In this document: piece after piece, positions 7,126 to 14,490 of the stretch
Layout: every line of letters starts with the position of its first letter
How positions within the stretch are numbered: the stretch's first letter is position 1
From: JAGHKQ01 sp041920565
GTDB lineage: Bacteria > Bacillota > Bacilli > Bacillales > Bacillaceae_G
Assembly: GCA_041920565.1 (NCBI GenBank)
Contig: JBHGXS010000053.1
Coordinates: 1 to 64,000, forward strand
Direction of reading: 5' to 3'
Length of the DNA stretch: 64,000 nt
Notes under the pieces: model-generated
Database searches by the model: none
What the model was told of the DNA's origin: nothing
The model's input: the letters and a program-made list of their open reading frames with translations, nothing else
Position numbers and translations under genes: made by a program

Positions 7126-7974
7126 TTATGGAGTTAATTTTAAATCCGCCCAATGTGGATGTGCCTCAAGTCTACGTTCCATATCACGGAACGCTTTGAG
7201 TGAACGACTTAGCTTACTGTAAGCATCGCCGCCTTCATTCCAACCTAGGTAACCAATCATTCCATTATAACCAATCTTTTTTAACTGCCCAAGTAACGCA
7301 AAATTATCTAACTCCCCGACGTCCAAAGGCTCGATTGTTGCAACTCCGCCAAAACCGTGCGGATTGCGGCTACTACCAGAAATGTTCACTTGTTTCAAGT
7401 AAGGAGATACCGCTTTAAGCGTAGCTGATAGACTTGTTCCATCAACTGCGTACCAATGGTAGCCACAAAATACAATTCCGAGATTAGGATGATTAAGACG
7501 CTTACAAAGTCTCACTGCATCTTCATGACGTTCAATCCAGAATGATAGGTGTGTGTAAAGTAAGATGTTAATATTTCTTCGCTCTGCAATCTTCAGTGCT
7601 TTTTCCAGCCACTTCACTGCGATGTCGTCCCCTTTAGGGTCTGAAGGGCGTATATGATGTCCGACAGATTGAATCGCCAGCTCGACAGTAGAACACCCCT
7701 CCATGATCTCCAACATTTTTAAAATTCCCTTATTTCTTGGATGGTCCTCACCTAATGAAAGGTCTAACACAATGTACACGCCAGCGACGTCCAGACCATA
7801 TTTCTCCTTAACATTTTTGAGCTTCTCTACATCTCTCCACCGTTCTCCGTGCCAAACGGATAAATGGGTCGCATCATATCCGATCTCTTTTAACATTTCA
7901 CACCGAGCTTCAAAGCTATAAATGCCCATTGAGTTATAAAAAGCAAAATCCATTGCATAAAATGGGTAAGCCAT
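7126..7974 (-). CDS. Sugar phosphate isomerase/epimerase (TIM barrel)
   Basis: A 282-residue protein of the xylose isomerase-like TIM-barrel superfamily. Typical metal-site segments are seen: HLSVWHGERW near the N-terminus, VYIVLDLSLGEDHP, LLYTHLSFWIERHEDAVRLCKRL, GIVFCGYHWYAVDG, and a C-terminal MIGYLGWNEGGDAY. Such proteins isomerise or epimerise sugars or cyclitols with a divalent metal. It is the last gene of the minus-strand run mnmA - LLM - yhfK-like - this gene, 33 nt after the reductase, so it is probably cotranscribed. It has no counterpart in cassette A. Substrate not predictable. Confidence 0.8.
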   Translation of the reverse strand: MAYPFYAMDFAFYNSMGIYSFEARCEMLKEIGYDATHLSVWHGERWRDVEKLKNVKEKYGLDVAGVYIVLDLSLGEDHPRNKGILKMLEIMEGCSTVELAIQSVGHHIRPSDPKGDDIAVKWLEKALKIAERRNINILLYTHLSFWIERHEDAVRLCKRLNHPNLGIVFCGYHWYAVDGTSLSATLKAVSPYLKQVNISGSSRNPHGFGGVATIEPLDVGELDNFALLGQLKKIGYNGMIGYLGWNEGGDAYSKLSRSLKAFRDMERRLEAHPHWADLKLTP

Positions 7975-8007
7975 ATTTTCAATTTCTCCTTTCCGATGAA
8001 TGGTTCA

Positions 8008-8652
8008 TTACAGCGATTTCAACGCTTCAGCAATCTCTGTATCCCCTGACATTAAATCGAATGCTTTTTTATACGTATTTGGTTCATCAAGAGATTGAAC
8101 AATTGTTCTTGCTACATCTTCCCGTGGAATGCTCCCACCATTTAAGTTCTCTGCTGCGGTAACCAACCCCGTGCCTTTTTCATTACGAAGATAACCAGGA
8201 CGAATAATCGTATAATTTAAACCGCTATTCATTAACATGCGGTCAGCATAATGTTTGGCGACATAATACGGTTTAATGTTTTCAGGCCAGTTCTCACGGT
8301 TGTGGGCTTGGAATGAGCTCACGATGACAAATCGTTTAATTTCGACTTTTTCTGCAGCTTCCATTGCTTTTACAGCACCGTCTAAATCGACAAGCAATGT
8401 TTTATCTGCTCCTGTGTGTCCACCTGAACCAGCGGAGAATACGATCGCGTCACAACCTTTGGCTGCTTCGGCAATTTCATCGACAGTACCTTCAAGATCA
8501 GCGAGTACCGCTTCAATCCCTTTTTTCTGAAAAGCCTCCAATTGCTCTTGGTTTCGAACCATCGCCCGAACGGTGTATTGTTCATGCGCATGAAGCATGT
8601 TCACCACTTGTTGACCTACTTGTCCGTTGGCGCCAATCACAAAAACTTTCAT
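8008..8652 (-). CDS. YhfK-like NAD(P)-binding oxidoreductase (atypical SDR, cassette B)
   Basis: A 214-residue Rossmann protein starting MKVFVIGANGQVGQQVV (GxxGxxG nucleotide-binding loop), with CDAIVFSAGSGGHTGADKT, the PYYVAKHYAD segment that holds the YxxxK-like pair, and a C-terminal IREPDV-like region (GGSIPREDVARTIVQSL). It closely resembles YhfK of B. subtilis, a probable NAD(P)-dependent reductase or epimerase of unknown substrate. It follows the LLM oxidoreductase by 46 nt in the same operon. A truncated twin lies at 5347-5600 after the cassette A LLM gene, showing the pairing is old. Confidence 0.85.
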   Translation of the reverse strand: MKVFVIGANGQVGQQVVNMLHAHEQYTVRAMVRNQEQLEAFQKKGIEAVLADLEGTVDEIAEAAKGCDAIVFSAGSGGHTGADKTLLVDLDGAVKAMEAAEKVEIKRFVIVSSFQAHNRENWPENIKPYYVAKHYADRMLMNSGLNYTIIRPGYLRNEKGTGLVTAAENLNGGSIPREDVARTIVQSLDEPNTYKKAFDLMSGDTEIAEALKSL

Positions 8653-8698
8653 CCATATCGCCCCTTTCTTGTATTGATGGCTTTAAGATTGTTTCTCA

Positions 8699-9643
8699 TC
8701 ATGATAAAGCCGGAAAATGCGGAAGCACAAATTCACCTAATTCTTCAATCACTTCTTCTACTGGACGTTGCCCATATTTTAAGTTGATGATGACATGGTT
8801 CACACCTGCATTTTGTAACGCTTCAAGAAATTCGATAACGAAATTTCGTCCCGTACGGAACCCAAGATGAATCGGAATTGGGACATGATCTGGATCTTCC
8901 GTTAAATCAATATAAAGCGATTGGGTAAATGGCTTAAATTCCTCTGTTAACGAACGCCAATTGTCGATTAATGCTTTTTGGAATTTGAGTCCACGTGGAT
9001 AGTAAATCCATCCATCACTATGTTCAGCAATCCATTCAGGCGACTGCCCACTATGACCTGTCACCATTAATGGTATGTCTGACAATTTCGGTTTTGGTAA
9101 AATATCTCCATTTGCTAAATGCACTCGTGTAGAGTCAATGGTCGGAAAATGCTCTTTCCATGCTTTTTTCATAACATCAATCGCTTCTCGAAATAGTTCG
9201 CCCCGATCTTCTGGATTCACAGAGAATGCTGGGAACTCGATTGGACGGTCACCTGTTGCGACACCGAGAATAAGTCTTTCGCCAGATAATCTGTCTACAG
9301 AAGCGGCCGCTTTAGCGACATGAAGAGGGTGGCGCAACGTTAAAATAATACTTCCCGTTCCTAAAGCAATCTTTTCTGTGTTGGCAGCAACATACCCTAA
9401 ATACGTAAACGGATCATACATTTGTCCGACATCACCGAAATTAGGATCGCGTAATGGTACATCTCTCACAAATAATGAAGCGAAATTGAGTTCTTCTGCT
9501 CGTTTTGCTAACTTCATTTGCTTTTTTATATTCATCTCAGGGACGTCCCCCATATATGATTCAATTGGAAAGAACAACCCTAAAGTCAGTTTGTTTTCTT
9601 GATACATTCGTGAATACCCTTTATGGTTTTTAAAATTTCCCAT
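8699..9643 (-). CDS. Luciferase-like (LLM) flavin-dependent oxidoreductase (cassette B)
   Basis: A 314-residue TIM-barrel flavoprotein, diverged twin of 4325-5275: the two share MxxFKNHKGYSRM at the N-terminus, LGLFFPIESY, PNFGDVGQMYDPFTYLGYVAA, GERLxLGVATGDRPIEF and GYNxKYG-like ends with the same overall length. Family members oxidise small molecules with reduced flavin and O2. AGGGAGAGG lies before the ATG. The gap to mnmA (9644-9863) has no thioredoxin, unlike cassette A, and carries only a small GCCATAC/GTATGGC hairpin (9670-9689). Both LLM copies are intact, so this is the one enzyme not lost from either cassette. Confidence 0.85.
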   Translation of the reverse strand: MGNFKNHKGYSRMYQENKLTLGLFFPIESYMGDVPEMNIKKQMKLAKRAEELNFASLFVRDVPLRDPNFGDVGQMYDPFTYLGYVAANTEKIALGTGSIILTLRHPLHVAKAAASVDRLSGERLILGVATGDRPIEFPAFSVNPEDRGELFREAIDVMKKAWKEHFPTIDSTRVHLANGDILPKPKLSDIPLMVTGHSGQSPEWIAEHSDGWIYYPRGLKFQKALIDNWRSLTEEFKPFTQSLYIDLTEDPDHVPIPIHLGFRTGRNFVIEFLEALQNAGVNHVIINLKYGQRPVEEVIEELGEFVLPHFPALS

Positions 9644-9863
9644 TGTTACCTCTCCCTAAGAAAAGTTTAGCCATACATAAAAGTATGGCCCCGCTTAAAA
9701 TCATTGCGTTATGCCACACCTGAAAGCTTTAACGATTACTGAAAAACCTCTTCTGAATCTAGCCGATACATATAGTCCTGTTGAACACTGATATGAACAA
9801 TATTTATATTTTGCAAAAAACAAATATTTAAAGAAAAAATCTTAAATTTCCATAACTATCTTT

Positions 9864-10976
9864 TTACGATGCGACAGTGGCAATGGCTGCATCATCTTTT
9901 ATCACTTTGTCAATAATGGCACTGCCAAGACAAATCTCATTGTCATAAAATACCGCTACTTGTCCTGGAGTAACAGCTTTAATTGGTTTTGCGAATTCTA
10001 CAAAGACCGTTCCATCCGGACGAATATGGACACGTACCTTTTGATCTTCTTGACGATAACGAAATTTAGCTGTACATACAAACGTACCCGGACGAACATC
10101 CCCATTTATTAAGCTAAGGTTAGATGCAATAAGACCGGTGGAGAACAATGCCGGATGGTTTTTTCCTTGAGCGACGAGTAAAACATTGTTTTCTAAATCT
10201 TTATCGACGATATACCAAGGTTCACCTGTTCCTTTGCCACCGATGCCAAGTCCTTTTCGTTGGCCAATTGTGTAATACATTAACCCATCATGAGTACCTA
10301 ACACTTCTCCATCTAGAGAGCGAATTTCTCCGGGCTGTGCCGGTAAAAAATTCTTTAAAAATCTTTTAAAATTTCTTTCTCCAATAAAACAGATTCCTGT
10401 ACTATCTTTTTTATTGGCGGTAATAAGGTTCAATTCTTGAGCGATTTTTCGTACTTCATCCTTCGTTAATTCTCCAAGTGGAAACAGAACTTTTGACAAA
10501 TGCTCTTCTGTTAATTGGCTAAGAAAATACGTTTGATCTTTATTGGAGTCTTTTCCACGCAATAAGGTGATTTGGCCATTTTCTCTGTTGATTCTTGCAT
10601 AATGACCTGTCGCGATATAATCAGCATCTAGTGAAAGTGCATAATCAACGAACGCTTTAAACTTAATTTCTGTATTACACAAAACATCTGGATTTGGTGT
10701 TCGACCTAGCTTCAGCTCTTTCATAAAGTACGTGAACACATTGTCCCAATATTCTTTTTCGAAGTTCACACCGTAGTAAGGAATCCCGAGTTGATTGGCA
10801 ACTCTCTTAACATCTTCGTAATCTTCCGTTGCTGTACATACACCATCATCATTGGTATCATCCCAGTTTTTCATAAATACCCCGATCACGTCATACCCTT
10901 CTTGTTTTAGAAGGTAGGCGGCCACAGAGGAATCAACCCCACCGGACATTCCGACGATAACCCGTTTTTTCTTCAC
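9864..10976 (-). CDS. mnmA: tRNA-specific 2-thiouridylase MnmA, accessory copy (cassette B)
   Basis: A 370-residue complete MnmA. It adenylates and thiolates U34 of tRNA-Lys, Glu and Gln, taking sulfur as a persulfide. The PP-loop GMSGGVDSS is at residues 9-17; catalytic cysteines are Cys100 (NPDVLCNTEIKF) and Cys196 (STGICFIGER); the GQRKGLGIGGKG and C-terminal beta-barrel segments are present. The start is GTG at 10976 after AAGGGGTGA; an upstream operator-like repeat lies at 10996-11014. In Bacillus the housekeeping mnmA normally sits beside a cysteine desulfurase (yrvO), which is absent here; with an Rrf2 regulator and flavoprotein as neighbours this is probably a conditional second copy. 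Whether a housekeeping copy exists lies outside the window. Confidence 0.9.
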   Translation of the reverse strand: MKKKRVIVGMSGGVDSSVAAYLLKQEGYDVIGVFMKNWDDTNDDGVCTATEDYEDVKRVANQLGIPYYGVNFEKEYWDNVFTYFMKELKLGRTPNPDVLCNTEIKFKAFVDYALSLDADYIATGHYARINRENGQITLLRGKDSNKDQTYFLSQLTEEHLSKVLFPLGELTKDEVRKIAQELNLITANKKDSTGICFIGERNFKRFLKNFLPAQPGEIRSLDGEVLGTHDGLMYYTIGQRKGLGIGGKGTGEPWYIVDKDLENNVLLVAQGKNHPALFSTGLIASNLSLINGDVRPGTFVCTAKFRYRQEDQKVRVHIRPDGTVFVEFAKPIKAVTPGQVAVFYDNEICLGSAIIDKVIKDDAAIATVAS

Positions 10977-10995
10977 CCTTATTCACCCCTTAAAT

Positions 10996-11014
10996 TGAAA
11001 TGTTTTTTGTTACA
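10996..11014 (-). promoter_or_regulatory. Candidate Rrf2 operator before mnmA (cassette B)
   Basis: On the minus strand this reads TGTAACA-N5-CATTTCA, the same arrangement as before the cassette A mnmA (2724-2742) and a variant of the perfect palindrome before rrf2. Confidence 0.5.
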
Positions 11015-11052
11015 GTTTTATTTAAAAAAATTTATGGCGGCATGAAAACTAA

Positions 11053-11437
11053 CTATAATTGATTTCATCAATGATATCTTTGATCGTCACACCTTTTAAA
11101 TAGTTTAAAAAGTGTTCTTCCGCATGGTGAAAAACGCAAATGAGTATATCGGATAAGTGTTTACCTATGAGACAATTTTCATTGGAATCAGGGCATTTCG
11201 GTACAAGCGTCTCTTCACTCGTAATTTTAAATATTTTGTCTAACGTAATATGCTCAGGTCGATTGTTTAAAGAAAATCCGCCTTTTGCCCCTTCTTTAGA
11301 AATAATAATATTTTCTTTCCTTAACCTTGCTGGGAGACAGAAACACTTTGAGAGATGTCTTCACTGGTCACTCGTTGGTTTTGCTTTTTGGCTAGATAAG
11401 CGACGCAGTGAACGGCAATCGAAAAATCGCTATTCAT
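11053..11437 (-). pseudogene. Rrf2-family regulator, broken (cassette B)
   Basis: From ATG 11435-11437 the frame reads MNSDFSIAVHCVAYLAKK, then QRVTSEDISQSVSV, matching the intact Rrf2 at 2297, but a one-base loss near 11335-11340 leads to an early stop. In the next frame PARLRKEN-IIISKEGAKGGF follows, with about a dozen codons of the recognition-helix region missing, then an open stretch to TAG at 11053 including LVPKCPDSNENCLIG. So there are at least two lesions, both in the DNA-binding half. The cysteines corresponding to 11, 89 and 96 are all preserved. It cannot make a DNA-binding protein as it stands. Confidence 0.85.
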
Positions 11438-11456
11438 AATGAACCTTCCCTCTAAA

Positions 11457-11489
11457 TGTAATAATAATTGTTACAGTTTATATTGTCAA
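11457..11489 (-). promoter_or_regulatory. Promoter and operator of the broken rrf2 (cassette B)
   Basis: On the minus strand TTGACA (11484-11489) and TATTAT (11461-11466) are 17 bp apart. TGTAACA-N5-TATTACA (11457-11475) covers the -10, mirroring the layout at 2247-2279. The promoter has stayed intact although its gene is dead. Confidence 0.65.
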
Positions 11490-11599
11490 CTCGTACATAA
11501 CTTCTTTTAGTCAAGTACTGTTGATATATACATGATATTAGCCTTGTGCGTTCGTCAAAGAACCTCTTGACTTAGAGTTAGTGTAATCAGCGATGGTAA

Positions 11600-11713
11600 A
11601 ATCCCCTGAAAAATAATGAAGATCCTTCACTTGATGAACCAATTGACCTGCAAGTTGAGTATGATGAGGAAGACAATGTAACTGCAGTCTATAGGTTAAA
11701 GCGAGCAAATTAA
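11600..11713 (+). pseudogene. Short C-terminal remnant, unknown protein
   Basis: An acidic stretch, NNEDPSLDEPIDLQVEYDEE then DNVTAVYRLKRAN, ends at TAA 11711-11713 and is followed by a GGGTGCAG/CTGCAACC hairpin (11718-11737). No start codon or upstream domain is present; a stop lies in frame just before. It looks like the tail of a lost gene between the island and ssrA. Confidence 0.4.
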
Positions 11714-11782
11714 AAAAGGGTGCAGATACCTGCAACCTTTGTTGATATTAAGCATACTACTTAAATTATTTTGGGTTGAAAT

Positions 11783-11820
11783 AAAAAAACCACCAAACAA
11801 TTTATGTATATTGTTGGTGG
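11783..11820 (-). terminator. Terminator of ssrA, sharing the tmRNA 3' end
   Basis: On the minus strand the stem CCACCAACAAT / ATTGTTTGGTGG (one bulge) is followed by seven T (complement of 11783-11789). The 5' arm begins inside the tmRNA's own CCACCA 3' end, so terminator and mature end overlap and exonuclease trimming must remove the rest. Confidence 0.8.
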
Positions 11821-12166
11821 AGACGGTGGGAGTCGAACCCACGTCCAGAAATATCGGCACTTAAGCTTCTACGAGTGTAGTCGATATATTGGCGATTCGC
11901 GGACTCTTATGCCTATCGACAGGCGTCCAAGCCGCTAGTCTGATTGTTCTCTTCCTTCGTCCTCAGACGGCGAACTCCGGCGTAGCCCACTTAATTTGAG
12001 CCCCTTACCCTACCACATGGGCGATGGAGGGAGGAGCAGCTGCGTTTATTAGGCAGCTAAAGCTAATTTTTGGTTGCCAGTTATTGGCTGTGACGTTTTA
12101 ACGAGGCCGATCCCCTCGACTCGCAACTTAAGCTCGAACTATCCCTGTCGAATCCGTAACGTCCCC
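11815..12166 (-). ncRNA. ssrA: tmRNA (transfer-messenger RNA)
   Basis: A 352-nt tmRNA that rescues stalled ribosomes with SmpB and tags proteins for ClpXP-type proteolysis. The 5' end GGGGACGTTACGGATTCGAC and the 3' end with GTGGGTTCGACTCCCACC then CACCA form the alanine tRNA-like domain. The tag frame runs from GGC at 12076-12078 to tandem TAA codons at 12046-12051 and encodes GNQKLALAA after the charged alanine, with the usual ALAA degron. smpB lies directly upstream. The 3' end borders the accessory region, and ssrA 3' ends are common integration sites. Confidence 0.95.
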
Positions 12167-12246
12167 ATGATAGAAATGGAACATACGAAAAGTGATAGCT
12201 CATCATGAGCTGTTTTTCAATGAACAACTGGCGTCTTACATAAGTT

Positions 12247-12274
12247 ATTATAACATATGTTCGCTGCTTTGCAA
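12247..12274 (-). promoter_or_regulatory. Probable ssrA promoter
   Basis: On the minus strand TTGCAA (12269-12274) and TATAAT (12247-12252) are 16 bp apart. Transcription would start about 75 nt before the mature 5' end, leaving a leader with a small AGCTCA/TGAGCT hairpin (12197-12211) for RNase P removal. Confidence 0.55.
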
Positions 12275-12287
12275 TTGTAAAATACTG

Positions 12288-12755
12288 TTACATTTTTTGG
12301 CGTTCGCGGAATGCGCGTTCAATCTCGCGTTTCGCTTCTTTCTTCTTCAAGTCTTCACGCTTATCGTACAGCTTTTTACCTTTGGCAAGTCCCAGTTCGA
12401 TCTTCGCGAAGCCGTTCTTCAAATAAATTTTCGTTGGAATTAACGTATAGCCTTCTTCTTTAGTATATCCAATCAGCTTTAAAATTTCTTTTTTATGGAG
12501 AAGCAATTTTCGAGTACGAAGCGGATCGTGATTGTAGCGGTTTCCTTGCTCGTATGGGCTGATATGCATGCCAAGTATATACACTTCGCCGTTTATGATA
12601 CGCGCATAGGAGTCCTTTAAGTTCGCGCGTCCGGCGCGAAGGGATTTGATTTCCGTTCCCTGAAGGACAATGCCTGCTTCATACGTTTCTTCAATAAAAT
12701 AATCATGGTACGCTTTTTTATTTTGAGCTACTACTTTTCCGTGACCTTTTGGCAT
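12288..12755 (-). CDS. smpB: SsrA-binding protein SmpB
   Basis: A 155-residue SmpB, the partner that carries tmRNA into stalled ribosomes and mimics the missing codon-anticodon helix. Family signatures are clear: QNKKAYHDYFIEETYEAGI, LQGTEIKSLRAGRANLKDSY, GMHISPYEQGN, and the basic C-terminal tail (KGKKLYDKREDLKKKEAKRE) that occupies the mRNA channel. Length is standard. It starts with ATG after GGGGGGACG and ends about 120 nt before the ssrA mature 5' end, the usual Bacillus arrangement. Confidence 0.95.
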   Translation of the reverse strand: MPKGHGKVVAQNKKAYHDYFIEETYEAGIVLQGTEIKSLRAGRANLKDSYARIINGEVYILGMHISPYEQGNRYNHDPLRTRKLLLHKKEILKLIGYTKEEGYTLIPTKIYLKNGFAKIELGLAKGKKLYDKREDLKKKEAKREIERAFRERQKM

Positions 12756-12865
12756 ATCGTTCGTCCCCCCTTCATTTTTATTATTGTAACAAAAACGGTT
12801 GTACTTCTCAATTCGTCAATATTTTTTAGAGGAATTTATGTAAAATTTAGGTAAATACAGTCACA

Positions 12866-12905
12866 AAACTAATATAATTAGATATAATACTAATAATATT
12901 AGTTT
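12866..12905 (+). promoter_or_regulatory. Promoter and palindromic operator of the MBL-tetR operon
   Basis: TATAAT (12883-12888) is followed at once by the palindrome ACTAAT-AAT-ATTAGT (12889-12903), and a further AAACTAATAT copy lies upstream (12866-12875). Repeated ACTAAT/ATTAGT half-sites around the start point suggest autoregulation by the TetR protein of this operon. Confidence 0.6.
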
Positions 12906-12920
12906 AGGAGGAAGAATAAC

Positions 12921-13643
12921 ATGCGTCTAAGGCAATACGAACAGCTTTATCAATTGAGTTTTTTGCCTAATATGTTTCCCGTCAATTGTTATTTGGTAGA
13001 AGAAAAAACAGAACTGACTCTGATCGATGCGGCACTCCCTTACAGCTATAAGGCAATACTGAAAACTGCCGAGCAAATCGGAAAGCCGATTACCCGAATT
13101 ATATTAACACACGCTCATGAAGATCACGTCGGTTCATTGGATGCTTTAAAAGCAGCTTTGCCTCAAGCAACGGTCATGATATCAGAACGCGATGCAAAGA
13201 TAATGGAACACGATGTATCACTCGAACAAAACGAACCTCAAACACCGATACGCGGGGGTGTACCAAAAACATTGAAAACCCGGCCGGATGTTCTTCTTCG
13301 TGACGGGGACCAAATTGGCTCTCTCACAGCCGTTTCAGCACCAGGGCACACTCCCGGTTCGATGGCATTTTTGGATACACGAAACGGATATCTTATCGCC
13401 GGGGATGCTTTTCAAACCCGCGGCGGTCTTGCGGTTGCAGGGAAGATCAATCTATTCTTTCCTTTTCCGGCATTCGGTACATGGAATAAACAGCTTGCCT
13501 TAAAAAGCGCCCGTAAGCTGCAAAATCTATCTCCTTCTTTACTGGCAACCGGACATGGTTCCATCCTTACAAATCCTTCACAGTACATGGAAAAAGCAAT
13601 TCACGAAGCACAATATTACTTGGAGAAAACGAAACATGCCTAG
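12921..13643 (+). CDS. MBL-fold metallo-hydrolase
   Basis: A 240-residue metallo-beta-lactamase-fold hydrolase. The zinc motif THAHEDH is near residue 63, followed by GHTPGS and the GDAF segment, and a late histidine in TGHGS; together these give a full binuclear zinc site. Family members hydrolyse thioesters, lactones, phosphodiesters or beta-lactams; the substrate here is not clear. GGAGGAAG precedes the ATG. It overlaps the TetR gene by 8 nt, so the regulator probably controls this enzyme, perhaps for breakdown of a toxic small molecule. There is no signal peptide, so it is cytoplasmic. Confidence 0.88.
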   Translation: MRLRQYEQLYQLSFLPNMFPVNCYLVEEKTELTLIDAALPYSYKAILKTAEQIGKPITRIILTHAHEDHVGSLDALKAALPQATVMISERDAKIMEHDVSLEQNEPQTPIRGGVPKTLKTRPDVLLRDGDQIGSLTAVSAPGHTPGSMAFLDTRNGYLIAGDAFQTRGGLAVAGKINLFFPFPAFGTWNKQLALKSARKLQNLSPSLLATGHGSILTNPSQYMEKAIHEAQYYLEKTKHA

Positions 13644-14187
13644 ACAATCGCTTGATAAAACAAAAATTATAGAAACAGCCGTTCACTTGGCGAACGCTCA
13701 AGGCTTAGAGCAAGTTACTCTCGCAGCATTAGCAAAACAATTAGGGATTAAAACACCTTCCCTATACAATCACATTGACGGGATGAGCGGATTGAAGAAA
13801 GAATTAGCGTTGTATGGCATCCAGAAATTAAAGGAGCAGCTCACCCAAGCCGCTATCGGGAAATCAGGGGACAAAGCCCTCTTCTCTATCGGAACGGCGT
13901 ACGTATCCTTTGCTCGCACGCATCCCGGCTTATATGAAGCCACATTACCTGTATCTCATGATCCCGATATTCAAGAAGCAGGTGATGGAATTGTGAAGCT
14001 GCTTTTACGTGTATTGGAGGAATATAACTTACAAGAGGAGGAAGCTCTGCATGTTGTAAGAGGTATCCGCAGTCTCGTACACGGCTTTGCATCCTTAGAA
14101 CTAAAAGGCGGATTTGGTCTTTCGTTAGATCATGACGAGAGCTTAAAACGGCTGCTTCAGACGTATTTGTGCGGACTTCGTGGATAA
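13636..14187 (+). CDS. TetR/AcrR-family transcriptional regulator
   Basis: A 183-residue regulator. The N-terminal helix-turn-helix (KTKIIETAVHLANAQGLEQV, then ALAKQLGIKTPSLYNHI) is typical of TetR proteins, and the C-terminal half has the WHG-type ligand domain pattern (HPGLYEATLP, VVRGIRSLVHGFASLE). A longer frame begins at 13555, but ATG 13636 aligns with the family start and overlaps the MBL stop by 8 nt, indicating translational coupling. The likely target is the palindrome at 12889-12903; the ligand is unknown. Confidence 0.88.
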   Translation: MPRQSLDKTKIIETAVHLANAQGLEQVTLAALAKQLGIKTPSLYNHIDGMSGLKKELALYGIQKLKEQLTQAAIGKSGDKALFSIGTAYVSFARTHPGLYEATLPVSHDPDIQEAGDGIVKLLLRVLEEYNLQEEEALHVVRGIRSLVHGFASLELKGGFGLSLDHDESLKRLLQTYLCGLRG

Positions 14188-14287
14188 GCAAAACTGAGCA
14201 CAGGAAAATCACCTGTACTCAGTCTCTTTTCTTTTATTCCAGCTAACTTTCGAACATATGGTATGAAACTCTTAATAGTTACGCCAA

Positions 14288-14475
14288 ATTGGCATGTAAT
14301 TGGGGCAAATCCACATACAATTGCATCATTTTCTTAATAATTGCACCAATCCGGCTCATACACCGTTTTCCCAATAATTGCGCCAAATCAGCATATAATT
14401 GCCCCAATCCCCATATGTCCTTAAGAATAGTTATCTCCATATAAACACTACCGCAGCGCGACGCACTGCGGTGGA
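14288..14475 (+). repeat. Intergenic repeat element R1 (AATTGC family)
   Basis: Degenerate units with ATTG at 14288, 14299, 14320, 14340, 14377 and 14398, mostly spaced 20-21 bp, with cores such as AATTGCACCAAT and AATTGCGCCAAA. A tail (TCTCCATATAAACACT, then CCGCAG/CTGCGG hairpin at 14450-14472) corresponds to the tails of R2 and R3. It lies between the convergent tetR and rnr genes; the hairpin may also end rnr. Confidence 0.7.
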
Positions 14476-14490
14476 GGAATTCATACTTTC

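Noticed and set aside
1..11800. Direct repeat of the ssrA 3' end as an attachment site
   Set aside because: I looked for another GTGGGTTCGACTCCCACC-like copy in the accessory region and did not find one, so no attachment site is called inside the window.
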